Origin: Mediterraneibacter glycyrrhizinilyticus
Lineage (GTDB): Bacteria > Bacillota > Clostridia > Lachnospirales > Lachnospiraceae
NCBI RefSeq assembly: GCF_015560805.1
Contig: NZ_JADMSO010000003.1
Coordinates: 186,001-250,000, forward strand
DNA: 64,000 bases
Reading direction: 5' to 3'
Under the pieces are notes generated by a model, which was not told the DNA's origin, ran no database searches, and worked only from the letters and a program-made list of their open reading frames with translations. Within the stretch, counting starts at the first letter, position 1; the number at the start of each line of letters is the position of its first letter. A program made the translations under genes and the position numbers. Positions 35,530 to 44,425 of the stretch are shown here, one piece after another.

Positions 35530-37242
35530 GATATCGCTGTCGATGACAAGTGAATAGTTCGTGTAATAGACAACAAATCCGGGCTTTCCGCCTTTTGGTT
35601 TTTTGACATGTTTCTTTTCTACATAATCAATTTCTACTTTTTCTACCCCGCGCATGCTGGAATAATAAGCGGCAAGTCTTCCGGCTTCTTCAAAGGTACG
35701 GTCGGGGAGTTCGTCTCCTCCCGATTTGACGATCACATGGGAGCCGGGAGCCTGTTTGGCATGAAACCACCAGTCGTTTCCGACAGCGAAGCCGAAAGTA
35801 AGTTCGTCGTTCTGAAGATTGTTTTTGCCGACGTACATATCATATCCGTCGCTGGAAATATAGTGCAGCGGTTTATTTTTGATCTTTACTTTCTTTTTTG
35901 TAAATTTTCTGCGCATATATCCGGCGGTGATCAGTTCTTCTTTGATCTCGGCGAGGTCATCTTCACTGCGTGCGATATCCAGAGCGGTACGGACGGATTC
36001 CAGATAAGCGATCTCTTCCTTTGTTTCTTTGATCAGATGGGAGAGCGCTTCAAAGGTCCGCTTTTGTTTTCCGTATTTATCAAAATAGCGTTTGGCATTT
36101 TCTTGTGCATTTTTTGTCGGATCTAACGGGATCGTGATCATTTCGTTGGTGTAGTAATTCAATGCTTCCATGGACTTGGCGCCCTCAGAAAGACCGTAGC
36201 CATATGTGTGGATGAGCTCGCCGTAAACTTTGTATTTTTCCCGGTTTTCGGTGTCGCGAAGCTGACGGAGCTGCAGGTCATATTTTTTACGGTTCCGCTC
36301 CAATGCAGTCTGGACGATGTGGCGCAGATCGGCAGATTTCTGTCGGATCCTTGTGATCGTGTTTTTGACGGCGTAATAATTTTCCAAAACTTGAGAAATG
36401 CTGTCGTACGCTGCCGCACGGTATTCTGAAAAATGAGTCAGCGGAAGCGCGGAAAATTCTTTCGGTTCCCGTCCGCTGTAATAAATCTGCGGCTGGAAAT
36501 TCCCATCTTTGACTGCGGACAGATAAATAGAAAATTGATTGAATAAGTGCGTCAGCACATCTTCAGAGTATTCACCGGGCGGCAAAGCAGAATCCAGACC
36601 GGAGAGAAAACAGATCTCTTCCGCGGTGACCGGGCTGATGCCCGTAAAGCTTGTGTAGATCGCTTTGGAAAGGACTGTTGGTTTCTCCCGGAGTGTCTGG
36701 ATGAAAGCGTCGCAGTCAACGGTGAGCGGATCTAATTTGGACTGGGTATCCGGGATGAAATACGTTCTTCCCGGCAACACTTCCCGCACGGAACTGACCT
36801 GAGCGGAAATGTGTTTGATACTGTCGATGATCGTACCGTCCTCTGTACAGAAGATCAGGTTACTGTGTTTGCCCATGACCTCCATCACAAGATCTTTCCG
36901 ACATAAGTCGCCCATTTCGTCGAGGTGTTCGATCGTAAAGATCAGGATCCGTTCCAGCTTTGGCTGTCGGATATCGACGATCCGTCCGTTTGCAATATGC
37001 TTTCTGAGAAGCATACAGAAATTCGGCGCAGTCATCGGACTTGGTTTGTTGGATTCGGTTAAATATATAAGTGGGAGGGAGGCGCTTGCAGACAAGACCA
37101 GCCGTTTTTGTCCGGCGGGTGTCTTGACCGTTAAGAGAAGTTCGTCCGCTTCCGGCTGTGCGATCTTGGCGATCCTCCCGTTCAATAATTCTCTGCGAAG
37201 TTCGTGGGCAAGATTTGCCACAACGATTCCGTCAAAAGCCAT
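35506..37242 (-). CDS. rqcH: Ribosome quality control protein RqcH (NFACT)
   Basis: A 578-residue NFACT protein, formerly called a fibronectin-binding protein. It binds split 50S subunits and adds alanine tails to stalled nascent chains. The N-terminal NFACT-N domain starts MAFDGIVVANLAHELRREL, followed by coiled coils in the middle and NFACT-R at the C-terminus (SSDGYDMYVGKNNLQNDELT, NDWWFHAKQAPGSHVIVKS). I choose the ATG at 37242, with AGGA upstream; the frame continues to 37350 without a ribosome binding site. A promoter pair may lie at 37361-37389. Confidence 0.94.
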   Translation of the reverse strand: MAFDGIVVANLAHELRRELLNGRIAKIAQPEADELLLTVKTPAGQKRLVLSASASLPLIYLTESNKPSPMTAPNFCMLLRKHIANGRIVDIRQPKLERILIFTIEHLDEMGDLCRKDLVMEVMGKHSNLIFCTEDGTIIDSIKHISAQVSSVREVLPGRTYFIPDTQSKLDPLTVDCDAFIQTLREKPTVLSKAIYTSFTGISPVTAEEICFLSGLDSALPPGEYSEDVLTHLFNQFSIYLSAVKDGNFQPQIYYSGREPKEFSALPLTHFSEYRAAAYDSISQVLENYYAVKNTITRIRQKSADLRHIVQTALERNRKKYDLQLRQLRDTENREKYKVYGELIHTYGYGLSEGAKSMEALNYYTNEMITIPLDPTKNAQENAKRYFDKYGKQKRTFEALSHLIKETKEEIAYLESVRTALDIARSEDDLAEIKEELITAGYMRRKFTKKKVKIKNKPLHYISSDGYDMYVGKNNLQNDELTFGFAVGNDWWFHAKQAPGSHVIVKSGGDELPDRTFEEAGRLAAYYSSMRGVEKVEIDYVEKKHVKKPKGGKPGFVVYYTNYSLVIDSDISNIKEGD

Positions 37243-37360
37243 AATTATATCCTCGCTTTCTTTTAGGCACTTGAACGACGTGTACAGAGACATATGCGGA
37301 GCGAAAAGAGGCTTGGATTTGCTCTTCATCGACCGTTTCTCCCTGTCCACCGACCCCGTT

Positions 37361-37389
37361 ATTTTACCATAGTTTTCATCAAAACAGAA
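37361..37389 (-). promoter_or_regulatory. Possible promoter for rqcH
   Basis: On the minus strand TTCTGT (37384-37389) and TAAAAT (37361-37366) are separated by 17 bases. The gap from 37243 to 37559 holds this weak candidate, the yicC promoter at 37500-37529, and otherwise nothing I recognise. Confidence 0.35.
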
Positions 37390-37499
37390 GAAACTTTAGA
37401 AAAAAGACAGAAAGCTGCGTAAATACGACATTTCTGAAAGTTATAAGATGTGAATTGATCTATGCGGATCGGTATTTTTGAGGAAAACAGAAGAAAAAG

Positions 37500-37529
37500 T
37501 TGACCGGATAGACCGGTGAGAGGTATAAT
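37500..37529 (+). promoter_or_regulatory. Sigma-A promoter for yicC-gmk-rpoZ
   Basis: TTGACC at 37500-37505 and TATAAT at 37524-37529 with an 18-base spacer, 31 bases before the yicC start. Confidence 0.75.
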
Positions 37530-37559
37530 GAACTGAATAAAAATCAGAGGGTGAACAAA

Positions 37560-38438
37560 ATGATCAAAAGTATGACAGGCTTTGGAAGATGTGAGCATCA
37601 ACTGGGAACAAGGAAGTTTACTGTGGAGATGAAAGGTGTGAACCACCGTTATCTGGATGTGAATATCCGGATGCCGAAAAAGCTGAATTTTTTCGAGACT
37701 TCGATCCGGTCGCTGCTGAAAACATATGCAAGTCGTGGAAAGGTTGATATCTTTATTACATACGAAGATACTTCGGAGAGTCAGGTGTCTTTAAAATATA
37801 ATGCGGCGCTTGCCGGAGAATACGTTCGGTATTTCAAACAGATGGAAGAAGAATTCCAGATCCGGAATGATCTGTGCGCTTCGGTTCTGGCGCGCTGTCC
37901 GGAAGTTCTTACAATGGAAGAACAGTGTGAGGACGAAGAAGAACTCTGGAAAGGGTTAAAGGAAGCTCTTGTCGGAGCATTTTCGCAGTTTGTGGAGACG
38001 CGGACAGCGGAGGGGATGCACTTGAAAACGGATATTCTGGAGAAGCTTTCAGGAATGGAACAGCTGGTCGGACAGATTGAAGCGCATTCTCCGGAGATCG
38101 TTTCGGCATATCGGGCGAAACTCGAGGAAAAAGTAAAAGAACTTCTTGGTGATACCCAGATGGAAGAGGGGCGGATCGCAGCGGAAGTGATTCTGTTTGC
38201 GGATAAGATCTGTACCGATGAGGAGATCGTACGGCTGAAAAGCCATATCACACATATGCGGGATACGCTTGAGGAAAAAGAGGGGATCGGAAGAAAACTG
38301 GATTTTATTGCACAGGAGATGAATCGCGAGGCAAATACGATCCTTTCCAAGGCAAATGATCTGGAGATTTCCAATTATGCGATCGGTCTGAAGACGGAGA
38401 TTGAGAAAATCCGGGAGCAGATCCAGAATATTGAATGA
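37560..38438 (+). CDS. yicC: YicC family endoribonuclease
   Basis: A 292-residue YicC/YloC protein, a family now tied to RNA endonuclease activity on small RNAs. It starts MIKSMTGFGR, the family's hallmark N-terminus, followed by EMKGVNHRYLDVNIRMP. The C-terminal DUF1732 ends GRKLDFIAQEMNREANTILSK, typical of the family. The ATG at 37560 has AGAGGG 9 bases upstream; a GTG at 37551 has none. It is followed by gmk and rpoZ, the classical order. The remA (DUF370) gene often found between yicC and gmk is absent. Confidence 0.93.
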   Translation: MIKSMTGFGRCEHQLGTRKFTVEMKGVNHRYLDVNIRMPKKLNFFETSIRSLLKTYASRGKVDIFITYEDTSESQVSLKYNAALAGEYVRYFKQMEEEFQIRNDLCASVLARCPEVLTMEEQCEDEEELWKGLKEALVGAFSQFVETRTAEGMHLKTDILEKLSGMEQLVGQIEAHSPEIVSAYRAKLEEKVKELLGDTQMEEGRIAAEVILFADKICTDEEIVRLKSHITHMRDTLEEKEGIGRKLDFIAQEMNREANTILSKANDLEISNYAIGLKTEIEKIREQIQNIE

Positions 38439-38450
38439 TCAGGGAGAAAC

Positions 38451-39089
38451 ATGGACATGAATGAGAGAGGAATTCTGATTGTAGTTTCCGGATTTTCCGG
38501 AGCAGGAAAGGGAACGCTGATGAAGCGGCTTCTGGAAAAATATGAAGAGCGGTACGCGCTTTCCGTTTCTGCGACAACGAGACAGCCGCGCGAGGGAGAG
38601 TGCGACGGGATCGAATATTTTTTCAAAACAAAAGAAGAATTTGAAAAAATGATTGCGAAAGAAGAACTGATAGAGTATGCTAGATATGTTGAGAATTATT
38701 ATGGCACACCGCGCGCTTATGTGGAGCAGATGCTGGAAGCGGGAAAAGATGTGATCCTTGAGATCGAGATCCAGGGAGCGCTGAAAGTAAAAAAAGCATT
38801 TCCGGATACGCTTTTGCTATTTGTCGTGCCGCCAAGTGCAGAGGAATTAAAGCACCGGCTTGTCGGTCGCGGAACGGAGTCGATGGAAGTGATCGAGTCC
38901 AGATTAAAACGCGCAGTGGAAGAATCCGACGGTATGGAGCAGTATGATTACCTGATCGTCAACGATGATCTGGAGATATGTGTGGAAGAGATGCATCAGA
39001 TCATCTGCGGAGAACATCACAGAAGCAGCCGTAATATGGGATTCATACAGCAGATGAAAGAAGAATTGAAAGATTTGAAAGGAGAATAA
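38451..39089 (+). CDS. gmk: Guanylate kinase
   Basis: A 212-residue guanylate kinase that phosphorylates GMP to GDP. The P-loop is VVSGFSGAGKGTLMKRLL, with the GMP-binding segment SATTRQPREGECDGIEYFF and the Y..YYGTPRAYVEQ stretch. The last few residues are slightly long. It lies 12 bases after yicC and 6 before rpoZ, so all three likely share a transcript. A second ATG at 38457 is possible as the start. Confidence 0.96.
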   Translation: MDMNERGILIVVSGFSGAGKGTLMKRLLEKYEERYALSVSATTRQPREGECDGIEYFFKTKEEFEKMIAKEELIEYARYVENYYGTPRAYVEQMLEAGKDVILEIEIQGALKVKKAFPDTLLLFVVPPSAEELKHRLVGRGTESMEVIESRLKRAVEESDGMEQYDYLIVNDDLEICVEEMHQIICGEHHRSSRNMGFIQQMKEELKDLKGE

Positions 39090-39095
39090 TACATT

Positions 39096-39401
39096 ATGTT
39101 ACATCCATCTTACACAGATTTGATGAAAGTGGTCAACAAAGACGTAGAGGAGGGCGAAACCAAAGTAGTCAACAGCAGATATTCTATCGTTCTTGCAACT
39201 TCCAAACGTGCAAGGCAGCTGATCGACGGAGATGTGCCGATGGTTCACGCGAAATCCGGAGCAAAACCGCTCTCTATTGCGATCGAAGAACTGGAAGAGG
39301 GACAATTGAAGATCATGGCTGAGAATGCGGAGGAAGCAGATGCACTTCAGGCAGAGACAGAAGAAGCCGCAGAGGCAGCTTTGAGCGAAGCGGAAGCATA
39401 G
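39096..39401 (+). CDS. rpoZ: DNA-directed RNA polymerase omega subunit
   Basis: A 101-residue omega subunit. The conserved core reads MLHPSYTDLMK, then NSRYSIVLATSKRARQLIDG and KPLSIAIEELEEG. The acidic C-terminal tail is alanine and glutamate rich. It assists assembly of the polymerase core. It follows gmk directly and is ended by a terminator at 39445-39482. Confidence 0.94.
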   Translation: MLHPSYTDLMKVVNKDVEEGETKVVNSRYSIVLATSKRARQLIDGDVPMVHAKSGAKPLSIAIEELEEGQLKIMAENAEEADALQAETEEAAEAALSEAEA

Positions 39402-39444
39402 ATCAGTCAGTCGATGACAAAGGGATTTCGAAAGAAATCAGGTG

Positions 39445-39482
39445 AAAAAGGCAGATGCACAGGCGGTATCTGCCTTTCCTTG
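39445..39482 (+). terminator. Rho-independent terminator after rpoZ
   Basis: AAAGGCAGAT and ATCTGCCTTT pair around an 11-base loop, followed by CCTTG. The third 89-bp repeat begins immediately after it. Confidence 0.8.
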
Positions 39483-39571
39483 TATAGGCGACGAGCCAAA
39501 GTCCGGGCTTGCTCGAGACCTTGGCGACTGCTTACAATCCAGGAATGTGCCTTTTGGCACTTCCGGTGATT
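39483..39571 (+). repeat. 89-bp structured intergenic repeat, copy 3
   Basis: Differs from copies 1 and 2 at three positions each; one change (GCTCG for GCCCG) weakens the inner stem of the first hairpin to a G-T pair and another alters the base of the second. Same orientation and again at a terminator. It lies upstream of rimO. Confidence 0.9.
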
Positions 39572-39625
39572 TCGTTATATATTTTATGCGAAAAAGAATT
39601 GATACAAAAGGATAGGAGCTGAATG

Positions 39626-40951
39626 ATGAAATTACTATTTATTTCACTTGGATGTGATAAGAATCTGACGGATACGGAAGTCATGCTCGGACTTCTGGCA
39701 TCCAGAGGGTATGAGATGACGGATGATGAATGCGAAGCGGATATCATCGTGATCAACACTTGCTGTTTTATCCATGATGCGAAAGAGGAGAGTATCCAGA
39801 ATATTCTGGAGATGGCAGAATATAAAAAAGAGGGAAGCTTAAAAGCGCTGATCGTGACCGGATGTCTGGCTCAGCGATACCGGCAGGAAATTTTGGATGA
39901 GATCCCGGAAGTGGATGCGGTTCTCGGAACAACGGCATACGATCAGATCTTAGATGCGGTGGACGAAGCGTTGAAAGGACAGAACAGCGTCCGGATGGAA
40001 GAGCTGCAGCGTCTTCCGAAAGTGGAAGCAAAACGGCAGGTGACGACAGGCGGTCATTTTGCTTATATGAAGATCGCGGAGGGGTGTGATAAGCATTGTA
40101 CATACTGTATCATTCCGAAGATCCGCGGACGGTTCCGCAGCAGACCGATGGAAGAACTGATCCGGGAGGCGGAAGAACTGGCGGAGCAGGGCGTAAAAGA
40201 ACTGATCCTTGTGGCACAGGAGACGACGCTTTACGGAAAAGATCTGTATGGTGAGAAATCGCTCCCTGTTTTACTGCGGAAACTTTGTAAGATCAGCGGA
40301 CTGCGCTGGATCCGGGTACTGTACTGTTATCCGGAAGAGATCACCGATGAACTGATCCGGGTAATGAAAGAAGAGCCGAAGATCTGTCACTATCTGGATC
40401 TGCCGATCCAGCATGCCAACGATGATATTTTGAAGCGGATGGGCAGAAAAACATCCAAACAGGAATTGATCGATATCGTAGGGAAACTCAGAAAAGAGAT
40501 TCCGGACATCTGTCTGAGAACAACGCTGATCACGGGATTTCCGGGGGAGACACAGGAGCAATATGAGGAATTGTACCGCTTTGTGTCGGAAATGGAATTT
40601 GACCGTCTTGGAGTCTTTACATATTCACCGGAAGAAGATACACCGGCAGCTCTGATGCCGGATCAGATCGAGGAATCCGTAAAAGAAGAACGTCAGGCGG
40701 AATTGATGGAACTGCAGCAGGAGATCGCATTTGAGGCGGCGGAAAATATGGTCGGAAAAGAAGTGCTGGTCATGATCGAGGGAAAAGTTGCCGATGAAAA
40801 TGTATATGTGGGAAGAACTTATAAAGATGCACCGAATATCGACGGACTGATCTTCGTAGAAACCGGCGTGGAATTGGTGTCGGGAGATTTTGCAAAAGTG
40901 CGGGTGACCGGAGCATTGGAATATGATCTGATAGGAGGAATTGAAGAATGA
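39626..40951 (+). CDS. rimO: Ribosomal protein S12 methylthiotransferase RimO
   Basis: A 441-residue methylthiotransferase. The UPF0004 N-terminal domain has three cluster cysteines (SLGCDKN, INTCCFI, VTGCLAQR). The radical-SAM motif is CDKHCTYCIIPKIRGRFRSR, and a TRAM domain ends the protein. The length and SLGCDKNLTDTEVMLG start match RimO, which modifies an aspartate of ribosomal protein S12, rather than the tRNA enzyme MiaB. The ATG at 39626 is 7 bases after GGAG; an ATG 3 bases earlier is possible. pgsA overlaps its stop. Confidence 0.95.
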   Translation: MKLLFISLGCDKNLTDTEVMLGLLASRGYEMTDDECEADIIVINTCCFIHDAKEESIQNILEMAEYKKEGSLKALIVTGCLAQRYRQEILDEIPEVDAVLGTTAYDQILDAVDEALKGQNSVRMEELQRLPKVEAKRQVTTGGHFAYMKIAEGCDKHCTYCIIPKIRGRFRSRPMEELIREAEELAEQGVKELILVAQETTLYGKDLYGEKSLPVLLRKLCKISGLRWIRVLYCYPEEITDELIRVMKEEPKICHYLDLPIQHANDDILKRMGRKTSKQELIDIVGKLRKEIPDICLRTTLITGFPGETQEQYEELYRFVSEMEFDRLGVFTYSPEEDTPAALMPDQIEESVKEERQAELMELQQEIAFEAAENMVGKEVLVMIEGKVADENVYVGRTYKDAPNIDGLIFVETGVELVSGDFAKVRVTGALEYDLIGGIEE

Positions 40952-41490
40952 ATCTGCCAAATAAATTAACGGTTTTACGAATATTGATGGTACCTTTTTT
41001 TGTGTTTTTTATGCTGACCGATGTAGGCGGCGCGGCAAATAAGTGGATCGCGCTTGCATTATTCTGTGTGGCAAGTTTAACAGATCTTCTGGACGGAAAG
41101 ATCGCAAGAAAGTATAACCTTGTGACAAATTTCGGAAAATTCATGGATCCGCTCGCTGATAAACTGCTAGTATGTTCCGCGATGATCTGTATGATCGAGA
41201 CGAAAAAACTGGCGGCATGGTTTGTGATCGTGATCATTGCAAGAGAATTTATCATCAGTGGATTCCGTCTCGTCGCATCGGACAATGGCATTGTGATCGC
41301 GGCAAGTTACTGGGGCAAGTTTAAGACCGTTTCCCAGATGGCAATGATCATCGTTCTGATCGCAGACCTCGGCGGTGTATTTGATCTGATCGGAACAGCG
41401 TTGATCTGGATTTCTCTGGCTTTGACTGTGATCTCGCTTGTGGATTATATCGTGAAAAACAAACAGGTTTTGACACAGGGAGGCATGTAA
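40948..41490 (+). CDS. pgsA: CDP-diacylglycerol-glycerol-3-phosphate 3-phosphatidyltransferase
   Basis: A 180-residue integral membrane CDP-alcohol phosphotransferase that makes phosphatidylglycerol phosphate. The family motif runs through LTDLLDGKIARKYNLVTNFG, then KFMDPLADK, giving D..DG.AR...G...D...D. Several hydrophobic helices are visible. The N-terminus MNLPNKLTVLRILMVPFFV is typical. The ATG overlaps the rimO TGA, a coupling seen in many Clostridia. The cinA-like gene follows 2 bases after the stop. Confidence 0.95.
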   Translation: MNLPNKLTVLRILMVPFFVFFMLTDVGGAANKWIALALFCVASLTDLLDGKIARKYNLVTNFGKFMDPLADKLLVCSAMICMIETKKLAAWFVIVIIAREFIISGFRLVASDNGIVIAASYWGKFKTVSQMAMIIVLIADLGGVFDLIGTALIWISLALTVISLVDYIVKNKQVLTQGGM

Positions 41491-41492
41491 GC

Positions 41493-41990
41493 ATGAAAGG
41501 CTGTATGGAAGCGTATTCGCCGGAGGAAGAACTGGTCCGTCTGCTTGCAAAAAAGCAGATGACGATCACGACGGCGGAGTCCTGTACCGGCGGTCTGATC
41601 GCAGGAACGATCGTGAATGTGGCAGGCGCGTCGGATGTGCTGAATGAGGGATATGTGACGTACTCCAACGAGGCGAAGCAGCGTCTGGTACATGTGAAAG
41701 CAGAAACATTGGAGCGATTTGGAGCGGTCAGCGAGGAAACAGCGCGGGAGATGGCAGCAGGAGCAGCAAAAGCTGCGGGAAGTGATGTGGCCATCAGCGC
41801 AACCGGGATCGCAGGACCGGGAGGCGGAACAAAAGAAAAACCGGTCGGACTTGTATATATCGGCTGTTGTGTCGGAGAAGAAATCCGGGTGAAAGAGTGT
41901 CGGTTTTCCGGAACCCGTCTCGAGAACCGGCTTCAGACGGTGGAGACGGCTTTGCAGTTGGCAGTGGAAATGTTACAAGAGAAAATATAG
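41493..41990 (+). CDS. pncC: CinA C-terminal domain protein (nicotinamide-nucleotide amidohydrolase)
   Basis: A 165-residue stand-alone CinA C-terminal (PncC) domain, which deamidates nicotinamide mononucleotide. Motifs are ESCTGGLIAGTIVNVAGAS (active-site serine region), GYVTYSNEAKQ, and SATGIAGPGGGTKEKPVGLVYI. The N-terminal MoCF-type domain of long CinA proteins is absent. The rimO-pgsA-cinA order is common in Firmicutes, where recA may follow; recA is not here, as a GNAT fusion gene follows instead. Confidence 0.92.
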   Translation: MKGCMEAYSPEEELVRLLAKKQMTITTAESCTGGLIAGTIVNVAGASDVLNEGYVTYSNEAKQRLVHVKAETLERFGAVSEETAREMAAGAAKAAGSDVAISATGIAGPGGGTKEKPVGLVYIGCCVGEEIRVKECRFSGTRLENRLQTVETALQLAVEMLQEKI

Positions 41991-42015
41991 TAGAAGAAAA
42001 TAAGGAGGAATGTGT

Positions 42016-43536
42016 ATGCAGATCAGACCGTTGACAGAGGCAGAGATGACAAGTGCATCGCAGTTGGTGCGTCAAGTGTTAGGAGAACATGTGGAAGCCA
42101 CTTATCCGGAGGAGGCAAAAAGTGCGTTTTATGCATTTATCGAGCCGGAAAATCTGAACCGGATGCGTGCGGAAAATGAAGCGATATTGATCGGCTGCGG
42201 AGATGAGATGGGGCTGCATGCATGTGGTCTGATCCGCTCCGGAGGACATATCGGATTTCTGGCGGTGGAACCGGGATTTCAGCGGCAGGGGCTTGGCAAA
42301 CAACTGTTGCATGCACTCTGTATGGCATGTTTTGAACAGTATTCCGTGACACGGATCACCGTAAATGCAGATCCGGAGATTCAGGCATTTTATCTCGCCT
42401 GTGGATTTGAATGCAGGGGAGATATGCAGACAGAGTCGGGCGTTTCATTCCTCCCGATGGAGAAAATGTTTTCTACGACAGACGTGGTGTCGGCGAAAAA
42501 ACACACCGGTCTGATCGCGGCTCTTGTAGGCGGCAGTATACTGATCCTGCTGATCTTGATCGGATTGGTCATTTTTGCGGGAAAAAAGGTATCTACATAT
42601 ATGGATGACCGGAAAGAAGCGTCGGAAGTTGTGTGGGAGGAGGATGAAGAAGAATTCCGCACGCCGGAGGATGCCGGGGAGGATGGAGATATGTCCGATA
42701 CAGATGAAAATGATACGGAAGCCGGGAATCCGGAAGAAGAATCGGAAAATGAGTGGGAGAATGGTCCGAGAGATTATGTGACGATCTTGGATGAGGATAT
42801 GAAAGACGTAGAAGTCTATGTGGAAGAGGGGATTCCATACAGGCTGAAAGAGGAAGTCTATGCACTGGATGAATACAGCGGGGAAATACACCTGGAATTT
42901 AATGTACACTATCCGCAGATCAATAATCTTCCGCCGGAGACTGCGGCAGCGGTCAATCAGGAATTGCGGGATACCGCGATGCTGATGGCAGACGGATTAT
43001 ATCTGGAGCCGACGGAAGATATGGAACAGATGCTGGAGGAACAAAATGCTACATACTGTGCGAGCGAGGTCGGATATAAGATCACATATCTGAGTGAAGA
43101 ATTGATCAGTGTCGTCTATGCAGATCATTATTTTCTCGGAAGCGCAATGGCGGAATATGCAGATCTCAGAACCGTGATCGTCAACTTGAAGACCGGGGAG
43201 GCAATCAAGCCGGAAGATACCTACAAGGCAGATGAAGCGATGGGAAAAGCATTTCATGACAGACTTTTGAAACAGCAGCCGGAAAATGAAGCCTTTTTGG
43301 AATTAGGCGATGATGTGTTTACACGGGCGCTGCAGGGAGAAGTCGTAGACGGCAGATATATGACGGGTATGGTATTGACAAAGACCGGTGTGCTTCTTCC
43401 GTTTACTTATCATTTCCGAAGCACGGACGGAAATATCATCTCACGCGGATGGGATGATGTAGAGTTTACAAAGGAAGAATTTATGACGTACGAAAAAGAG
43501 CATGAAATGTGGAAACTTGTAGAAAGTGACAATTGA
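42016..43536 (+). CDS. GNAT acetyltransferase fused to a membrane helix and DUF3298-type sensor domain
   Basis: A 506-residue mosaic protein. Residues 1-150 are a GNAT domain with the acetyl-CoA loop QRQGLGKQLLHAL (about 89-101) and FYLACGF. A single hydrophobic helix spans about 165-189. Residues 200-255 are a strongly acidic linker. The rest (about 262-506) resembles the DUF4163/DUF3298 (RsiV-like) extracellular domain: YSGEIHLEFNVHYPQI, then LRTVIVNLKTGEAI, then HFRSTDG. The predicted layout has a cytosolic enzyme and an outside sensor. I choose the ATG at 42016, 8 bases after AAGGAGG; an ATG at 42010 is too close. Confidence 0.8.
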   Translation: MQIRPLTEAEMTSASQLVRQVLGEHVEATYPEEAKSAFYAFIEPENLNRMRAENEAILIGCGDEMGLHACGLIRSGGHIGFLAVEPGFQRQGLGKQLLHALCMACFEQYSVTRITVNADPEIQAFYLACGFECRGDMQTESGVSFLPMEKMFSTTDVVSAKKHTGLIAALVGGSILILLILIGLVIFAGKKVSTYMDDRKEASEVVWEEDEEEFRTPEDAGEDGDMSDTDENDTEAGNPEEESENEWENGPRDYVTILDEDMKDVEVYVEEGIPYRLKEEVYALDEYSGEIHLEFNVHYPQINNLPPETAAAVNQELRDTAMLMADGLYLEPTEDMEQMLEEQNATYCASEVGYKITYLSEELISVVYADHYFLGSAMAEYADLRTVIVNLKTGEAIKPEDTYKADEAMGKAFHDRLLKQQPENEAFLELGDDVFTRALQGEVVDGRYMTGMVLTKTGVLLPFTYHFRSTDGNIISRGWDDVEFTKEEFMTYEKEHEMWKLVESDN

Positions 43537-43635
43537 CGTACAGTCGATTTTATGCGACAATAATAGCAGTATGATGTTAAATAATTATCAACATTATGCC
43601 GAGAAAAATCATACATATTTGAAAGGAGTATTAAC

Positions 43636-44328
43636 ATGATTTATTCACATGAAGTAGAAATGATGTGTCCGGTAGCACAGGGTGCAAATCACGGACCGGC
43701 TCCGATTCCGGAAGAAGCAAAATGGGTAAAAGCAAAAGAAGTAAAAGATATTTCCGGTCTGACTCATGGTGTGGGCTGGTGTGCTCCGCAGCAGGGTACT
43801 TGTAAGCTGACATTGAACGTAAAAGACGGTATTATCCAGGAAGCGCTTGTAGAGACAATCGGATGTTCCGGTATGACACACTCCGCAGCTATGGCTTCCG
43901 AGATCCTCCCGGGAAAAACTATTTTGGAAGCGCTGAACACAGACCTCGTTTGTGATGCGATCAATACAGCAATGAGAGAACTGTTCCTGCAGATCGTATA
44001 CGGAAGAACACAGAGCGCATTCTCTGAAGACGGACTTCCGATCGGTGCAGGACTGGAAGACCTTGGAAAAGGACTTCGTTCTCAGGTTGGTACAATGTAC
44101 GGAACATTGGCAAAAGGACCTCGTTACCTGGAGATGGCAGAGGGTTATGTGACAGGAATTGCTCTGGATGAGCACGATGAGATCATCGGATACCAGTTCG
44201 TAAGCCTTGGAAAATTCACAGACTTTATCAAAGCCGGCGACACTCCGAACGATGCATGGGAGAAAGCAAAAGGACAGTATGGTCGCGTAGCTGACGCTGT
44301 GAAGATCATTGATCCGCGTAAAGAATAA
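43636..44328 (+). CDS. NifU-like iron-sulfur cluster scaffold protein
   Basis: A 230-residue protein with an IscU/NifU-N-like core. Cysteines lie in GVGWCAPQQGTC and in VETIGCSGMTHSAAMASEILPGKTILEAL, which parallels the GCG...SS..TE...GKT motif of IscU. The N-terminal and C-terminal regions are specific to an anaerobe subfamily usually found next to a GGGtGRT-family gene, as here. The role in iron-sulfur assembly is inferred from fold only. The ATG follows GAAAGGAGTATTAAC. Confidence 0.8.
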   Translation: MIYSHEVEMMCPVAQGANHGPAPIPEEAKWVKAKEVKDISGLTHGVGWCAPQQGTCKLTLNVKDGIIQEALVETIGCSGMTHSAAMASEILPGKTILEALNTDLVCDAINTAMRELFLQIVYGRTQSAFSEDGLPIGAGLEDLGKGLRSQVGTMYGTLAKGPRYLEMAEGYVTGIALDEHDEIIGYQFVSLGKFTDFIKAGDTPNDAWEKAKGQYGRVADAVKIIDPRKE

Positions 44329-44425
44329 TCGGTGCAGCCGATGAAGGCGTAACGCGCCAGAATGGACGAAATTCATTCTGTATTCGCAAGGATGTATACA
44401 GGTAAAAAATCAGGAGGAAAATTAA

